This document shows, in pieces, positions 8,491-17,566 of a stretch of DNA of 64,000 nt (its first letter is position 1; every line of letters begins with the position of its first letter). Under the pieces are notes generated by a model. The model did no database searches. It saw only the letters and a program-made list of their open reading frames with translations, and had not been told where the DNA came from. The DNA is from JBKBKC01 sp046294265 (lineage in GTDB: Bacteria > Pseudomonadota > Alphaproteobacteria > Rhodobacterales > Rhodobacteraceae): NCBI GenBank assembly GCA_046294265.1, contig JBKBKC010000001.1:62001-126000 (forward strand), given 5' to 3'. The position numbers were made by a program, and so were the translations under genes.

Positions 8491-9768
8491 ATGCCGCAGT
8501 TGCACAGGACCCGTGCCAAGGATGCAGGGCTGGGCTGCGGTCCGGTCATCGCGCCGCTTTCCGATTCGCTGCGCCCGCTGCGCCAGCAGGTGTTCGAGCG
8601 GGTGCGCGCGGCGGGCACGGTCGCCCGCGTGCAGCTGGCCCGCGACCTGGCAGTCAGCCCGGCCTCGGTCACCACGGCCACGCAGGAACTGACCCTGGCC
8701 GGTCTGATCGAAGAGGTGACAGCGCCGCGCGAGGATGCGCAGGGCCGGGGCCGCCCGGCGCAGGCGCTCGGGGTGCGGGCGGGGGCCTACCGCGTGGCGG
8801 GGATGAAGCTGTCGGACCGCGAGCATACCGCCGTGGTGGTGGATTTCGCGGGCCGCCTGATCGCCGATGACGTGATCCCGCGCCGGCCCGGCCCGATGGT
8901 GCTGGCCGAGATGCTGGAGGCGGTGGACACCCTGCTGGGCCGGGTCTGCGCCAAGGCCGCCATCGCACAGGCCGACCTTGCGGGTGTGGGGATCGGCGTG
9001 CCGGGGTTCGTGGACAGCGCCGAGGGGGTGGTCCTGTGGTCCTCCACCCTGTCCGACCGCAAGGTGCCGCTGGCGGCGGCGGCGCAGGCGCGGCTGGGTG
9101 TGCCGGTCAGCATCGACAACGACGCCAATCTGGTGGCGCTGGCCGAGCTTTGGTTCGGCTCGGGGCGCGACCTGTCGGATTTCGCGGTGGTGACGATCGA
9201 ACACGGCGTGGGCATGGGTCTGGTCGTCAACCACCGCCTCTATCGTGGAGCGCGGGGGCTGGGGATGGAATTGGGCCATACCAAGGTGCAGCTGGACGGG
9301 GCGCTGTGCCGCTGCGGGCAGCGCGGCTGCCTGGAGGCCTATGTCGCCGACTATGCCCTGGCGCGCGAGGCGACGACCGCGCTGAACCTCACACGCGAGA
9401 TGCCGATCAACGTGCTTCTGGAAAGCCTTTATGACCATGCGAAAGCGGGCAACAGCGCCGCGCGGTCGATCTTTCGCCGCGCGGGGCGCTATCTGTCGGT
9501 CGGATTGTCCAATGTCGTCAATCTCTTCGACCCAGCTCTGATCATCCTGTCAGGCGAGCGGATGCGGTTCGATTACCTCTATGCCGCCGAGACGCTGGCC
9601 GAGATGGAGGCGCTGGCGATCAACACCGGCCGCCCCCGGCCCCCCATCGAGATCCACGCCTGGGGGGATCTTTTGTGGGCGCATGGGGCGGCAGCGCTGG
9701 CGCTGTCGGAACTGACCGATCGCCTGCTGTCGCAGCCGCGCGAGCCGCGCGAGGTGGCGGCTCAGTAG
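8491..9768 (+). CDS. xylR: ROK-family transcriptional regulator, probable xylose repressor
   Basis: A 425-residue repressor-type ROK protein. A winged-helix domain occupies about residues 30-75 (RVQLARDLAVSPASVTTATQ). The ROK sugar-kinase-like domain follows, with GVGIGVPGF, IDNDANLVALAELWFGSG, and the zinc motif LCRCGQRGCLEAY. The ATG at 8491 is chosen because GAGGG lies about 13 nt upstream and earlier codons fall in the promoter region. It is divergent from xylF, so by analogy with XylR of Gram-positive bacteria and of other alphaproteobacteria it probably represses xylFHGBA and is released by xylose. The effector is inferred from context. Confidence 0.88.
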   Translation: MPQLHRTRAKDAGLGCGPVIAPLSDSLRPLRQQVFERVRAAGTVARVQLARDLAVSPASVTTATQELTLAGLIEEVTAPREDAQGRGRPAQALGVRAGAYRVAGMKLSDREHTAVVVDFAGRLIADDVIPRRPGPMVLAEMLEAVDTLLGRVCAKAAIAQADLAGVGIGVPGFVDSAEGVVLWSSTLSDRKVPLAAAAQARLGVPVSIDNDANLVALAELWFGSGRDLSDFAVVTIEHGVGMGLVVNHRLYRGARGLGMELGHTKVQLDGALCRCGQRGCLEAYVADYALAREATTALNLTREMPINVLLESLYDHAKAGNSAARSIFRRAGRYLSVGLSNVVNLFDPALIILSGERMRFDYLYAAETLAEMEALAINTGRPRPPIEIHAWGDLLWAHGAAALALSELTDRLLSQPREPREVAAQ

Positions 9769-9891
9769 CACGGGCCATCACGCAGGTTTGTTCACTGGTT
9801 TTCGGCCTGGCGGGAACCGATCCGGCCCAGCGCGCATTGCCCCGCGCTAGGGTGAATGCCATAGTCGCGGCGTAAGGTATCGGGGGTAGGT

Positions 9892-11697
9892 GTGGGGACG
9901 CGTCACCGAGGCAGATCAGTGATCGCGATTCTCGCCCTTGCGGCGTTTCTGGGCGTTCCCCAGGCCGGAGCCCAAGATTTCTCGTTCCGGGTCGCGGGTG
10001 AGGACAAGGCGCTGACGCGCGCGCTGGAAGGGGCCTCGGCCATCGCCGCCGCGCGCGCCGGGGGAGAGGCCGACGCGCAGGACCTGTTCGCGGCGGCCCG
10101 CGCCGAATATGGTCGCATCCTTGGCGCGCTCTATGCCCGCGGCCACTATTCGGCGGTGATCTCGGTGCGCCTCGACGGGCGCGAGGCCGCCGACATCGCG
10201 CCGCTGGACGCGCCCACCCGCATCGCGTCAATTGTCGTGACGGTGGACCCCGGCCCGGTCTTTGCCTTCGACCGCACACGGGTGGCCCCGCAGGCCCCGG
10301 GCACCATCCTGCCCGAGGGCTTCGCCCCCGGTCGCACCGCTGAAAGCGGCGTGATCGGCCAGGCGGCGCAGGCAGGCATCGACCGCTGGCGGTCGCAGGG
10401 CCATGCGCGCGCCGATGTGGCGGCGCAGGACATCGTGGCCGACCACCGCGCGCGCACCCTTTCTGCCGACATCCGCCTTGCCCCCGGCCCCCGCCTCCGA
10501 TTTGGCCCGCTGGAGGTGACCGGGCAGGACCGGATGCGCCTGTCACGCATCCTTGCCATAGCGGGCTACCGCGAGGGTGAGCAGTTCAGCCCCGAACGGT
10601 TGGAGGTGGTGGCCGAGCGCCTGCGCCGCACGGGCGTATTCCGCTCCGTCTCGCTGACCGAGGGGGACAGCATCCTGCCCCCCGACCTGCAGCCGATCAC
10701 CCTGACGCTGGCCGAGGAAAAACCGCGCCGCTACACCTTCGGGGCCGAGCTTTCCAGCCTGGACGGCGTGACCGTGTCGGGGGCCTGGCTGCACCGCAAC
10801 CTTTTTGGCGGGGCCGAACGGTTCCGCATCGCGGGCGAGGTGGCGCAGATCGGGGCGCAATCGTCGGGCGTGGATTACCGGCTGGGCATCACGCTGGATC
10901 GCCCCGCGGATATCAGGGCCGACACGACGGCGGGCCTGTCCTTCGACCTCGCACATCTGGACGAACAGGATTACCGCGCCGATACGCTGGGGATCGGGCT
11001 CCTTCTCACCAATTATGCCTCGCGCAGGCTGACCTGGACGGTTGGGATCCGCTATGACGCGTCGGACGTGACGGACATCACAGGTCGCTACAGCTATCGC
11101 AACCTCTCGCTGCCGCTGGGGGGCGAGTGGGAGGGGCGCGACAATCCCCTCGATGCGCGGCAGGGCCTCTATGGGAAGGCGGAACTGCGCCCCTTCGTGG
11201 GCTTCGACGGGGCCGGATCGGGCCTGCGCGCCACGCTGGACGCGCGCGGCTATCGCAGCGTCGGCGCGAGCGACCGGGTGACCTTTGCCGGCCGCGTGCA
11301 GGCGGGGGTGGTGAGCGGTCCGACCCTGCTGCGCACCCCGCGCGAGTTTCTGTTTTACTCGGGCGGCGGCGGCACGGTGCGGGGGCAGCCCTATCAATCG
11401 CTGGGCGTGTCGATCCTGCGCAACGATTTCAAGATCGGCGGACAGGCATTCGTGGCCGCCTCGGCCGAGGCGCGGGTGCGGGTGACAGACACCATCGGTG
11501 TGGTGGGTTTTTATGACTGGGGGCATGTGGGCGCAGTGGATTTCTTTGACGGCAGCGGCAACAGCCATGCGGGGGCGGGTCTTGGCCTACGCTATGACAC
11601 CGGGATCGGGCCGATCCGGTTCGATGTGGCGGCCCCGGTCAGCGGCAACACCGGCAAGGGCGTGCAAATCTACATCGGCATCGGGCAGTCATTTTGA
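9892..11697 (+). CDS. tamA: Outer-membrane translocation and assembly module TamA
   Basis: A 601-residue Omp85-superfamily protein. A signal peptide (basic RHRGR then a hydrophobic stretch ending QAGAQ) is followed by POTRA domains over about residues 30-270 and a C-terminal 16-stranded barrel. The chain ends in IGIGQSF; a terminal Phe is the usual BAM recognition signal. TamA works with TamB in moving proteins or lipids to the outer membrane. The start is a GTG at 9892; a later in-frame GTG at 9919 would remove the basic n-region of the signal. Its stop overlaps the tamB ATG. Confidence 0.93.
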   Translation: MGTRHRGRSVIAILALAAFLGVPQAGAQDFSFRVAGEDKALTRALEGASAIAAARAGGEADAQDLFAAARAEYGRILGALYARGHYSAVISVRLDGREAADIAPLDAPTRIASIVVTVDPGPVFAFDRTRVAPQAPGTILPEGFAPGRTAESGVIGQAAQAGIDRWRSQGHARADVAAQDIVADHRARTLSADIRLAPGPRLRFGPLEVTGQDRMRLSRILAIAGYREGEQFSPERLEVVAERLRRTGVFRSVSLTEGDSILPPDLQPITLTLAEEKPRRYTFGAELSSLDGVTVSGAWLHRNLFGGAERFRIAGEVAQIGAQSSGVDYRLGITLDRPADIRADTTAGLSFDLAHLDEQDYRADTLGIGLLLTNYASRRLTWTVGIRYDASDVTDITGRYSYRNLSLPLGGEWEGRDNPLDARQGLYGKAELRPFVGFDGAGSGLRATLDARGYRSVGASDRVTFAGRVQAGVVSGPTLLRTPREFLFYSGGGGTVRGQPYQSLGVSILRNDFKIGGQAFVAASAEARVRVTDTIGVVGFYDWGHVGAVDFFDGSGNSHAGAGLGLRYDTGIGPIRFDVAAPVSGNTGKGVQIYIGIGQSF

Positions 11698-14600
11698 TGC
11701 GGGTATTTATGGCCCTCCTGATGTGCCTCTTCCCGCTGATGGCCGCGGCGCAGGACGACCGCGACCGCCTGACCCGGTTTCTGGAGGACAATCTGTCGGA
11801 TGCCGGGCGCAGCGTCACCGTCACCGGCTTTCGCGGGGCGCTGTCGGCGCGGGCCGAAATCGACATCCTGACGATTGCCGATGATGAGGGCGTCTGGCTG
11901 ACCCTGTCGGGGATCGTGCTGGACTGGAACCGGCTCGCCGTGCTGTCGGGCAACATCCAGATCAACGAGTTGACCGCGCGCGAGATCGTGCTGGAACGCC
12001 CGCCACGGCCCGCCTCCGGCCCTGCGATCCCGCAGCCCGAGGCCACGCCCTTTGCCCTGCCCGAGCTGCCCGTCGCGGTGGCCATCGGGCGCATCGCGGC
12101 GGACCGGATCGTGCTGGGTGAGGCGGTGCTGGGCCAGCCGGTGACCGGCGCGCTAGAGGCGTCGATGACCCTGTCGGGCGGCGAGGGGCGCGCGCGCCTG
12201 CGCATCCTGCGGCAAGATGCGGGGCCGGAGGGGACGGTCGAGCTTGACGCGAGCTATTCCAACGCCTCGGGCGCGCTGGTGATCGGGCTTGTAGCGGCCG
12301 AGGGGGCGGGCGGTATCGCCGCCACGCTCTTGGGTCTGCCGGGCACGCCGGATGCGCGGCTGTCGGTGCAGGGATCGGGCCCCCTGACGAATTTCACGGC
12401 GGACGTGGCCCTGACGACGGATGGGCAGGACCGGCTGGCGGGGCGCATCACCCTGCGCGAGGACACCCCCGGCACCCGCAGCTTTGCCGCCGATCTGGGC
12501 GGCGATCTGGCGCCCCTGTTCCTGCCTGACTATGCCGAATTCTTTGGCTCCGAGGTGCGGCTGGTGGCAAAAGGCGCGCGCGAGGCGTCGGGGAGGCTGG
12601 ATCTCACGCAGCTTGCGGTGGCGTCACGGGCGCTGCGGCTGGATGGCAGCATGGTGCTGGCGGCAGACGGGCTGCCCGAGCGGTTCGCGCTGGTCGGGCG
12701 GCTGGGCCAGCCGTCGGGCGAAGCGGTGCTGCTGCCGCTGGCGACCGACCAGCGCACCAGCGTCGGACAGGCCGACCTCAACCTGACCTATGACGCGGCG
12801 GTGGATGACGGATGGTCGGCCCGCGCGACTGTGCAGGGGATCGAGCGTGACGACATCTCCATAGACCTGCTGACGGTCACCGGATCGGGGCGGATCGCGC
12901 GGCGCGCGGGGGCGGCGGGGCAGTCGGTGTTCGGCGGCACGATCACCTTCGGGGCCGAGGGGTTGGCCCCCGCCGACCCAGGCTTGGCGCAGGCGCTGGG
13001 GCGCAACATCACCGGCCGGGCCGTGGTGTCGCGCCAGGGCGGGGATGCACGGCTGCGCATCTCGGCGCTGAACATCGACGGCGCGGATTACGCGGCAACC
13101 CTGCGCGGGGCCATCGACGGGCTGGACACCGGGTTCCGCTTTGACGGCCAGACCAGCCTGCGCGCCGCCGACCTGCGACGCTTTGCGGCGCTGGCGGGCC
13201 AGCCGCTGGCAGGCGCGGTGCAGGCGTCGGGCGCAGTCGGGGTCAGCGCCCTTGGGGGCCTCTTCGATGTCACGGTCGAGGCCACCGGCACCGACCTCGC
13301 CATCGGCCAGCGCGAGGCGGACAGCCTGCTGCGCGGCGCCTCCACCCTGCGCGTATCGGCGCGGCGCGACGAGACGGGGACCACCCTGCGCGAGCTTGTG
13401 GTGCTGGCAGGACCGGCCAGCCTGACCGCCAGCGGCACCATCGCCACGGCGGGCAGCGACCTGAACGCGCGTTTTGATTTCCCCGATCTCGGGGTTCTGG
13501 GCGGCCCCTATCGCGGCGGCCTTGCCGCCGATGCGCGGCTGACCGGCACGCCGCAGGATGCCCGGCTGACCCTGCGCGGCACCGGGCGATCGCTGGTGAC
13601 GGGCATCGCCGAGGCGGACGGGATGCTGCGGGGTGCCACCGTGCTGGACATCGCTGTCGCCCGGACGGGCGAGCGGATCGTTGTCGAAACAGGCAACCTG
13701 TCAAACCCGCAAGGCACGCTGCGGCTGACCGGGTTCTACGATCCCGCCGGGTCCGACCTGACCGCCGACCTGACGCTGACCAACCTGCGCGACCTTGGCC
13801 CGCGCTATGGCGGCACCCTTGTCGCCAATGCCCGAGCCACCGGCACGCCTGAGGCGGGCGCACTGGCCCTGACCGGCACCGGGCAGAACCTGTCGGTCGG
13901 GCAGGCCGCGGCGGACCGGCTCTTGCGCGGCACCTCTGCCGTGCGGCTGGCACTGCGCGTGGATGAGGGCCGACTGCGCGTGGACGAGGCGCGCGTGACC
14001 AACCCGCAGGTGACGGCCGAGGCGACAGGCCTGATCGACGGTGACCAGCGGCGGATCGACCTGTCGGCGCGGCTGGCCAACCTTGCGCTGATCCTGCCGG
14101 ATTTCCCCGGCGCGCTGACCGTGACCGGCACGGTGCGCGAGGACGCGCAGGGCTATGACCTCGACCTGCGGGCGCAGGGGCCGGGCCAGATCGACGCGAC
14201 GGCGCGGGGGCGGATGGCCACGAGCCTGAACGGGGGCGACCTGCGCATCGCCGGATCGGCGCAGGCGGCGCTGGCGAATGTGTTTCTGGGCAATCGGGCG
14301 GTTTCGGGGCTGGTGAACTTCGATCTGGGCCTGAACGGCCCCCTCGCGCTGTCGTCGCTCTCTGGCCCCATCCGGCTGACGGGCGGGCGGATCAGCGACC
14401 CCGACCTGCGCTTTGCCCTGCAGGACGTGCAGGCGACCGCCACATTGGCGGGTGCGCGGGCGCAGATCGACGCCAGTGCGGCGCTGACCACGGGCGGGCG
14501 GCTGACGGTGGCGGGCGGGCTGGGCCTGGCCGCGCCCTATGCGGCCGACCTTGCCATCGGGTTGCAGGCGCTGCGCCTGCGCGACCCCGAGCTTTACGAC

Positions 14601-15533
14601 ACCACCGCCAGCGGCACGCTGGCCCTGCGCGGGCCCCTGACGGGGGGCGGCCTTTTGTCGGGTCAGATCGACCTGGGCCAGACCGACCTGCGCGTGCCCT
14701 CGACCGGCCTTGGCGGCACGGGCGACATTCCCGACCTGCGGCATCTGGCCGAGCCCCCGCCGGTGCGCACGACGCGCGCGCGCGCGGGGCTGCTGGGCGG
14801 GGCGGACGGCAACGGCGGGGGCGCGCGCGGGTCGGGCGCGCTTGGCCTCGACATCACGATCAGCGCGCCGAACCGGGTGTTCATCCGGGGCCGGGGCCTC
14901 GATGCCGAACTCGGCGGGTCGGTGCGGGTGCAGGGCACCACGTCGAATGTGGTGCCCTCGGGCGCGTTCGACCTGATCCGGGGGCGGCTGGACATCCTGG
15001 GCAAGCGGCTGACGCTGACCACGGCGCGTCTGGACCTGCAGGGCGATCTCGTGCCCACGCTGGAGGTGGTTGCCGCCAGCGAAAGCGACGGGATCACCGC
15101 ATTCGTGCGCATCGACGGCCCGGCCGATGCGCCGGTGATCACCTTCACCTCCTCCCCGGAACTGCCGCAGGAAGAGGTGCTGGCGCGGCTGCTGTTCGGG
15201 CGGGGGTTGCAGAACATCTCGGCCTTCCAGGCGGCGCAGCTTGCCTCGGCTGTCGCTACGCTGGCGGGGCGCGGGGGCGATGGCATCATCGGACGCCTGC
15301 GCAAGGGCTTCGGGCTGGACGATCTGGATGTGAGCACCAACGCTGCGGGTGAGACCCAGTTGCGGGCTGGGAAATACATCAGCGAGCGGGTCTATACCGA
15401 AGTTGAGGTGGATCAGGGCGGCAAGAGCCGGATCAACCTGAACCTGGATATCCGCCCCGGGGTGACGGTGAAGGGCCGCGTGGGCACGGGCGGCGAGGCG
15501 GGGATCGGGGTGTTCCTGGAAAAAGACTACTGA
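11697..15533 (+). CDS. tamB: Translocation/assembly module protein TamB (DUF490/AsmA-like)
   Basis: A 1278-residue periplasm-spanning protein. Residues 1-19 (MRVFMALLMCLFPLMAAAQ) form a signal or signal-anchor. A very long repetitive beta-rich region follows, with recurring LTGTGR/LTLRGTG-type strands, and then the conserved C-terminal TamB (DUF490) domain from about residue 950 to the end (SGAFDLIRGRLDILGKRLTL, then SSPELPQEEVLARLLFGRG). The ATG shares one base with the tamA stop (TGATG), so translation is coupled, as expected for partner proteins. Its end overlaps the convergent yihY-like gene by 7 bp. Confidence 0.94.
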   Translation: MRVFMALLMCLFPLMAAAQDDRDRLTRFLEDNLSDAGRSVTVTGFRGALSARAEIDILTIADDEGVWLTLSGIVLDWNRLAVLSGNIQINELTAREIVLERPPRPASGPAIPQPEATPFALPELPVAVAIGRIAADRIVLGEAVLGQPVTGALEASMTLSGGEGRARLRILRQDAGPEGTVELDASYSNASGALVIGLVAAEGAGGIAATLLGLPGTPDARLSVQGSGPLTNFTADVALTTDGQDRLAGRITLREDTPGTRSFAADLGGDLAPLFLPDYAEFFGSEVRLVAKGAREASGRLDLTQLAVASRALRLDGSMVLAADGLPERFALVGRLGQPSGEAVLLPLATDQRTSVGQADLNLTYDAAVDDGWSARATVQGIERDDISIDLLTVTGSGRIARRAGAAGQSVFGGTITFGAEGLAPADPGLAQALGRNITGRAVVSRQGGDARLRISALNIDGADYAATLRGAIDGLDTGFRFDGQTSLRAADLRRFAALAGQPLAGAVQASGAVGVSALGGLFDVTVEATGTDLAIGQREADSLLRGASTLRVSARRDETGTTLRELVVLAGPASLTASGTIATAGSDLNARFDFPDLGVLGGPYRGGLAADARLTGTPQDARLTLRGTGRSLVTGIAEADGMLRGATVLDIAVARTGERIVVETGNLSNPQGTLRLTGFYDPAGSDLTADLTLTNLRDLGPRYGGTLVANARATGTPEAGALALTGTGQNLSVGQAAADRLLRGTSAVRLALRVDEGRLRVDEARVTNPQVTAEATGLIDGDQRRIDLSARLANLALILPDFPGALTVTGTVREDAQGYDLDLRAQGPGQIDATARGRMATSLNGGDLRIAGSAQAALANVFLGNRAVSGLVNFDLGLNGPLALSSLSGPIRLTGGRISDPDLRFALQDVQATATLAGARAQIDASAALTTGGRLTVAGGLGLAAPYAADLAIGLQALRLRDPELYDTTASGTLALRGPLTGGGLLSGQIDLGQTDLRVPSTGLGGTGDIPDLRHLAEPPPVRTTRARAGLLGGADGNGGGARGSGALGLDITISAPNRVFIRGRGLDAELGGSVRVQGTTSNVVPSGAFDLIRGRLDILGKRLTLTTARLDLQGDLVPTLEVVAASESDGITAFVRIDGPADAPVITFTSSPELPQEEVLARLLFGRGLQNISAFQAAQLASAVATLAGRGGDGIIGRLRKGFGLDDLDVSTNAAGETQLRAGKYISERVYTEVEVDQGGKSRINLNLDIRPGVTVKGRVGTGGEAGIGVFLEKDY

Positions 15534-16399
15534 CGCGCCTTTGCCCGTCGGCGGGCGGTGCGCTCGGCATCGACGGCGGCGCCCAACAGGATCGCATAGG
15601 CCGAAAGGTAGAACCACATTAACAGGGCCACGACCGCGCCGATGGAGCCATAGATCTTGTTGTAGCTGCCGAAATTGGCCAGATAGAACACCAACCCTCG
15701 TGACACCCCCGCCCAGAGGATCACCGCCAGCAACAGACCGCGCGTGAACAGCGGCGGTCGCCCCTCCCCCGCGTGGTTTGGAGCCAGCCGGTAGATCGCC
15801 CCGATGGCCATGACCACGAGGATGAGGCCAAGCGCCAGATTGGCCACTTCCAGCACGCCGGCCTGGAACGATCCCAGCGGCAGGAACCCGATGACCAGCG
15901 GCGCCACCACTGCCAGAACCATGGCCGACAGAACCAGCGCCACCAGCATGACCGTCAATACGACCGCCCAGGCCATGTCCCACAGGCCAGACCGCGCGGG
16001 CAGGCCATGCATGGCGTTCATCCCCCGCATCAGCGCCGCAACGCCCGCCCGCGCCGACCACAGCGCAAAGCCGGTGGTGAACAGCGTGGCCCAGCCCAGG
16101 TCGCGGTTGTTGATGGACAACAGTGCGTCAACCTGCGCGCTCAGCAGGGCATAGGCGTCATAGGGCAGGAAATCCTGCGACAGGGCCAGCTGCGACCGGA
16201 TCGCACTTGGGTCGGCGGCAAAGCCCCAGAGCGCGATGACCGCCGCAAGTGCTGGAAACACCGCGAGGAAGCCGAAAAAGGCCACACCGGCGGCAATCAG
16301 ACCCAACTCGCGCTGCTCGATCCGGGAATAGAGACGGGCGGGGGCGGCGATGGCGTCTGTCAACCGCCGAAGTGCGAGGGCAATCAGGCGCAGGCGCAT
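15527..16399 (-). CDS. YihY/BrkB family inner-membrane protein
   Basis: A 290-residue polytopic membrane protein of the YihY/BrkB (formerly RbnB) family. Six hydrophobic segments are visible. Family motifs are GLIAAGVAFFGFLAVFPALAA near residue 35 and FGSYNKIYGSIGAVVALLMW near residue 240. The role is unknown; it has been called ribonuclease BN or a virulence factor without firm support. The start MRLRLIALALRR was taken as the first Met before the conserved region; earlier codons overlap a terminator. It faces tamB, with the last 7 bp overlapping. Confidence 0.9.
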   Translation of the reverse strand: MRLRLIALALRRLTDAIAAPARLYSRIEQRELGLIAAGVAFFGFLAVFPALAAVIALWGFAADPSAIRSQLALSQDFLPYDAYALLSAQVDALLSINNRDLGWATLFTTGFALWSARAGVAALMRGMNAMHGLPARSGLWDMAWAVVLTVMLVALVLSAMVLAVVAPLVIGFLPLGSFQAGVLEVANLALGLILVVMAIGAIYRLAPNHAGEGRPPLFTRGLLLAVILWAGVSRGLVFYLANFGSYNKIYGSIGAVVALLMWFYLSAYAILLGAAVDAERTARRRAKARQ

Positions 16400-16421
16400 G
16401 TCGATCCGATCATAACGAAAA

Positions 16422-16442
16422 GGCCCGCTGATACAGCGGGCC
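16422..16442 (-). terminator. Rho-independent terminator of the exopolysaccharide operon
   Basis: Read on the minus strand, GGCCCGCTG, a 3-nt loop and CAGCGGGCC form a perfect 9-bp stem followed at once by TTTTCGTT. It lies 34 bp after the small YjbE-like gene and upstream of the yihY-like gene. It therefore ends the capD-yjbH-yjbF-yjbE transcript and separates it from the YihY gene. Confidence 0.85.
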
Positions 16443-16475
16443 CCCCAGCGCATTGCGGTGGTTGATGGCAATACT

Positions 16476-16712
16476 TCAGTCGCCGTGGCTGCCCGAGGCG
16501 TTCGAGGCCAGCGTCACGAAGATCACGGCGAAAATGCCAACGGCGGCGGCGGCACCGGGAGCGCCCAGGCTGCCTGCGGCGCCCGCAGGAAGGCTCTGGC
16601 TGGACAGGACCACGGACTTGTTCGAACCCGACTTGGTCGGCGCGACCGTCTGAGCCGTTGCCATACCACCGATCAGCATCAGCGCGGCTGCGCAGGACAT
16701 AAGTTTCGACAT
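16476..16712 (-). CDS. Small secreted YjbE-like protein of the exopolysaccharide operon
   Basis: A 78-residue protein. Signal peptide MSKLMSCAAALMLIGGMATAQ; then a short polar part (TVAPTKSGSNKSVVLSSQ) and a Gly/Ala-rich hydrophobic C-terminus (GSLGAPGAAAAVGIFAVIFV). The ATG at 16712 has GGAG 6 nt upstream; an ATG two codons earlier is too close to that site. E. coli YjbE is an 80-residue, signal-bearing, Gly/Ser/Thr-rich protein encoded beside yjbF and yjbH. Size, composition and position all fit, but direct sequence similarity is weak, so the YjbE label rests mainly on context. Its function is unknown. Confidence 0.75.
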   Translation of the reverse strand: MSKLMSCAAALMLIGGMATAQTVAPTKSGSNKSVVLSSQSLPAGAAGSLGAPGAAAAVGIFAVIFVTLASNASGSHGD

Positions 16713-16891
16713 TGGCATCTCCGATCCAAATTGCATGCTTGGGATAGCACCGTTTCGCGCGGAGTTCAATCGCCTTGCCGCCAATCAGGGGGGGCCATCG
16801 GCTGTCTTGCACGTTTCTGCGGCAGTTGAGGCCGGATAGTTGCCCTCGGCACACACAGCCCTGGCGGCTACCCGCCCGTGCCGCCGGTCCG

Positions 16892-17566
16892 TCAGTTCGA
16901 CAGGCGCCGGATGGCAAGATGACCGAGTGTCGGGTTGATCCACTGACGGGACGCGCGCAACACGGACCCGCGATCGAACCAGTATTCGTTCTCGAATCGC
17001 GTGCCCATGCCCACGCAGGATTCACGCATCTGAATCGTGTCATGGGCGCGCTCCACGATCACGATCCGCGCCGCCCCGGCCCGAACCGCCCTGCACTGAT
17101 ACCGGGCGCGCACCGTCTGATCGAGCCCGTCCAGCCCTACATGCACCCGCTCCCACGACCCTCCCGCCGCAACCTGCGCCGCCGTGGGCGCCTCGGCGGC
17201 CATCAGGTCAGGGCCGAACCCGCGCGTGGCCAGGATCATGCCGTCGCGCCATGACACGGTCTTGTCATCGGCGGACACCCATGTTTCGACCCCGCGGTTC
17301 TGCCCGACCTTTTCCACCAGCCCGGTGGCTCCGGTGGCCTCGATTGTGATCAATTCGACCGGCGCGCCGAGGGTTGCCAGAAGCGCGCGGGTCAATCCTG
17401 GCGGGGTCGCAAAGGCCCCCGGCTGCGGGGCGGCACGCCGCGACACCGCCGATTGCGCGACGGCCTGCAGGGCGCGGGCGCCGGCCGTTTCGTCAGCGTC
17501 GCTGCCGCAGCCAGCGAGGGTCACGGTCAGCAGGACGGCGGCCATCATGAACGCTGTCCGCCTCAT
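16892..17566 (-). CDS. yjbF: YjbF/GfcB-family outer-membrane lipoprotein
   Basis: A 224-residue lipoprotein with signal MRRTAFMMAAVLLTVTLAGC and a clear lipobox LAGC, lipidated Cys at position 20. The rest matches the YjbF (GfcB, DUF2886) family: EVWVSADDKTVSWRDGMILATRG-like strands and C-terminal NEYWFDRGSVLRASRQWIN. YjbF proteins are encoded with YjbH in exopolysaccharide operons; their molecular role is not known. The ATG (17566) has GGAGG about 9 nt upstream and overlaps the yjbH stop as ATGA. A 179-bp gap follows before the small YjbE-like gene. Confidence 0.88.
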   Translation of the reverse strand: MRRTAFMMAAVLLTVTLAGCGSDADETAGARALQAVAQSAVSRRAAPQPGAFATPPGLTRALLATLGAPVELITIEATGATGLVEKVGQNRGVETWVSADDKTVSWRDGMILATRGFGPDLMAAEAPTAAQVAAGGSWERVHVGLDGLDQTVRARYQCRAVRAGAARIVIVERAHDTIQMRESCVGMGTRFENEYWFDRGSVLRASRQWINPTLGHLAIRRLSN

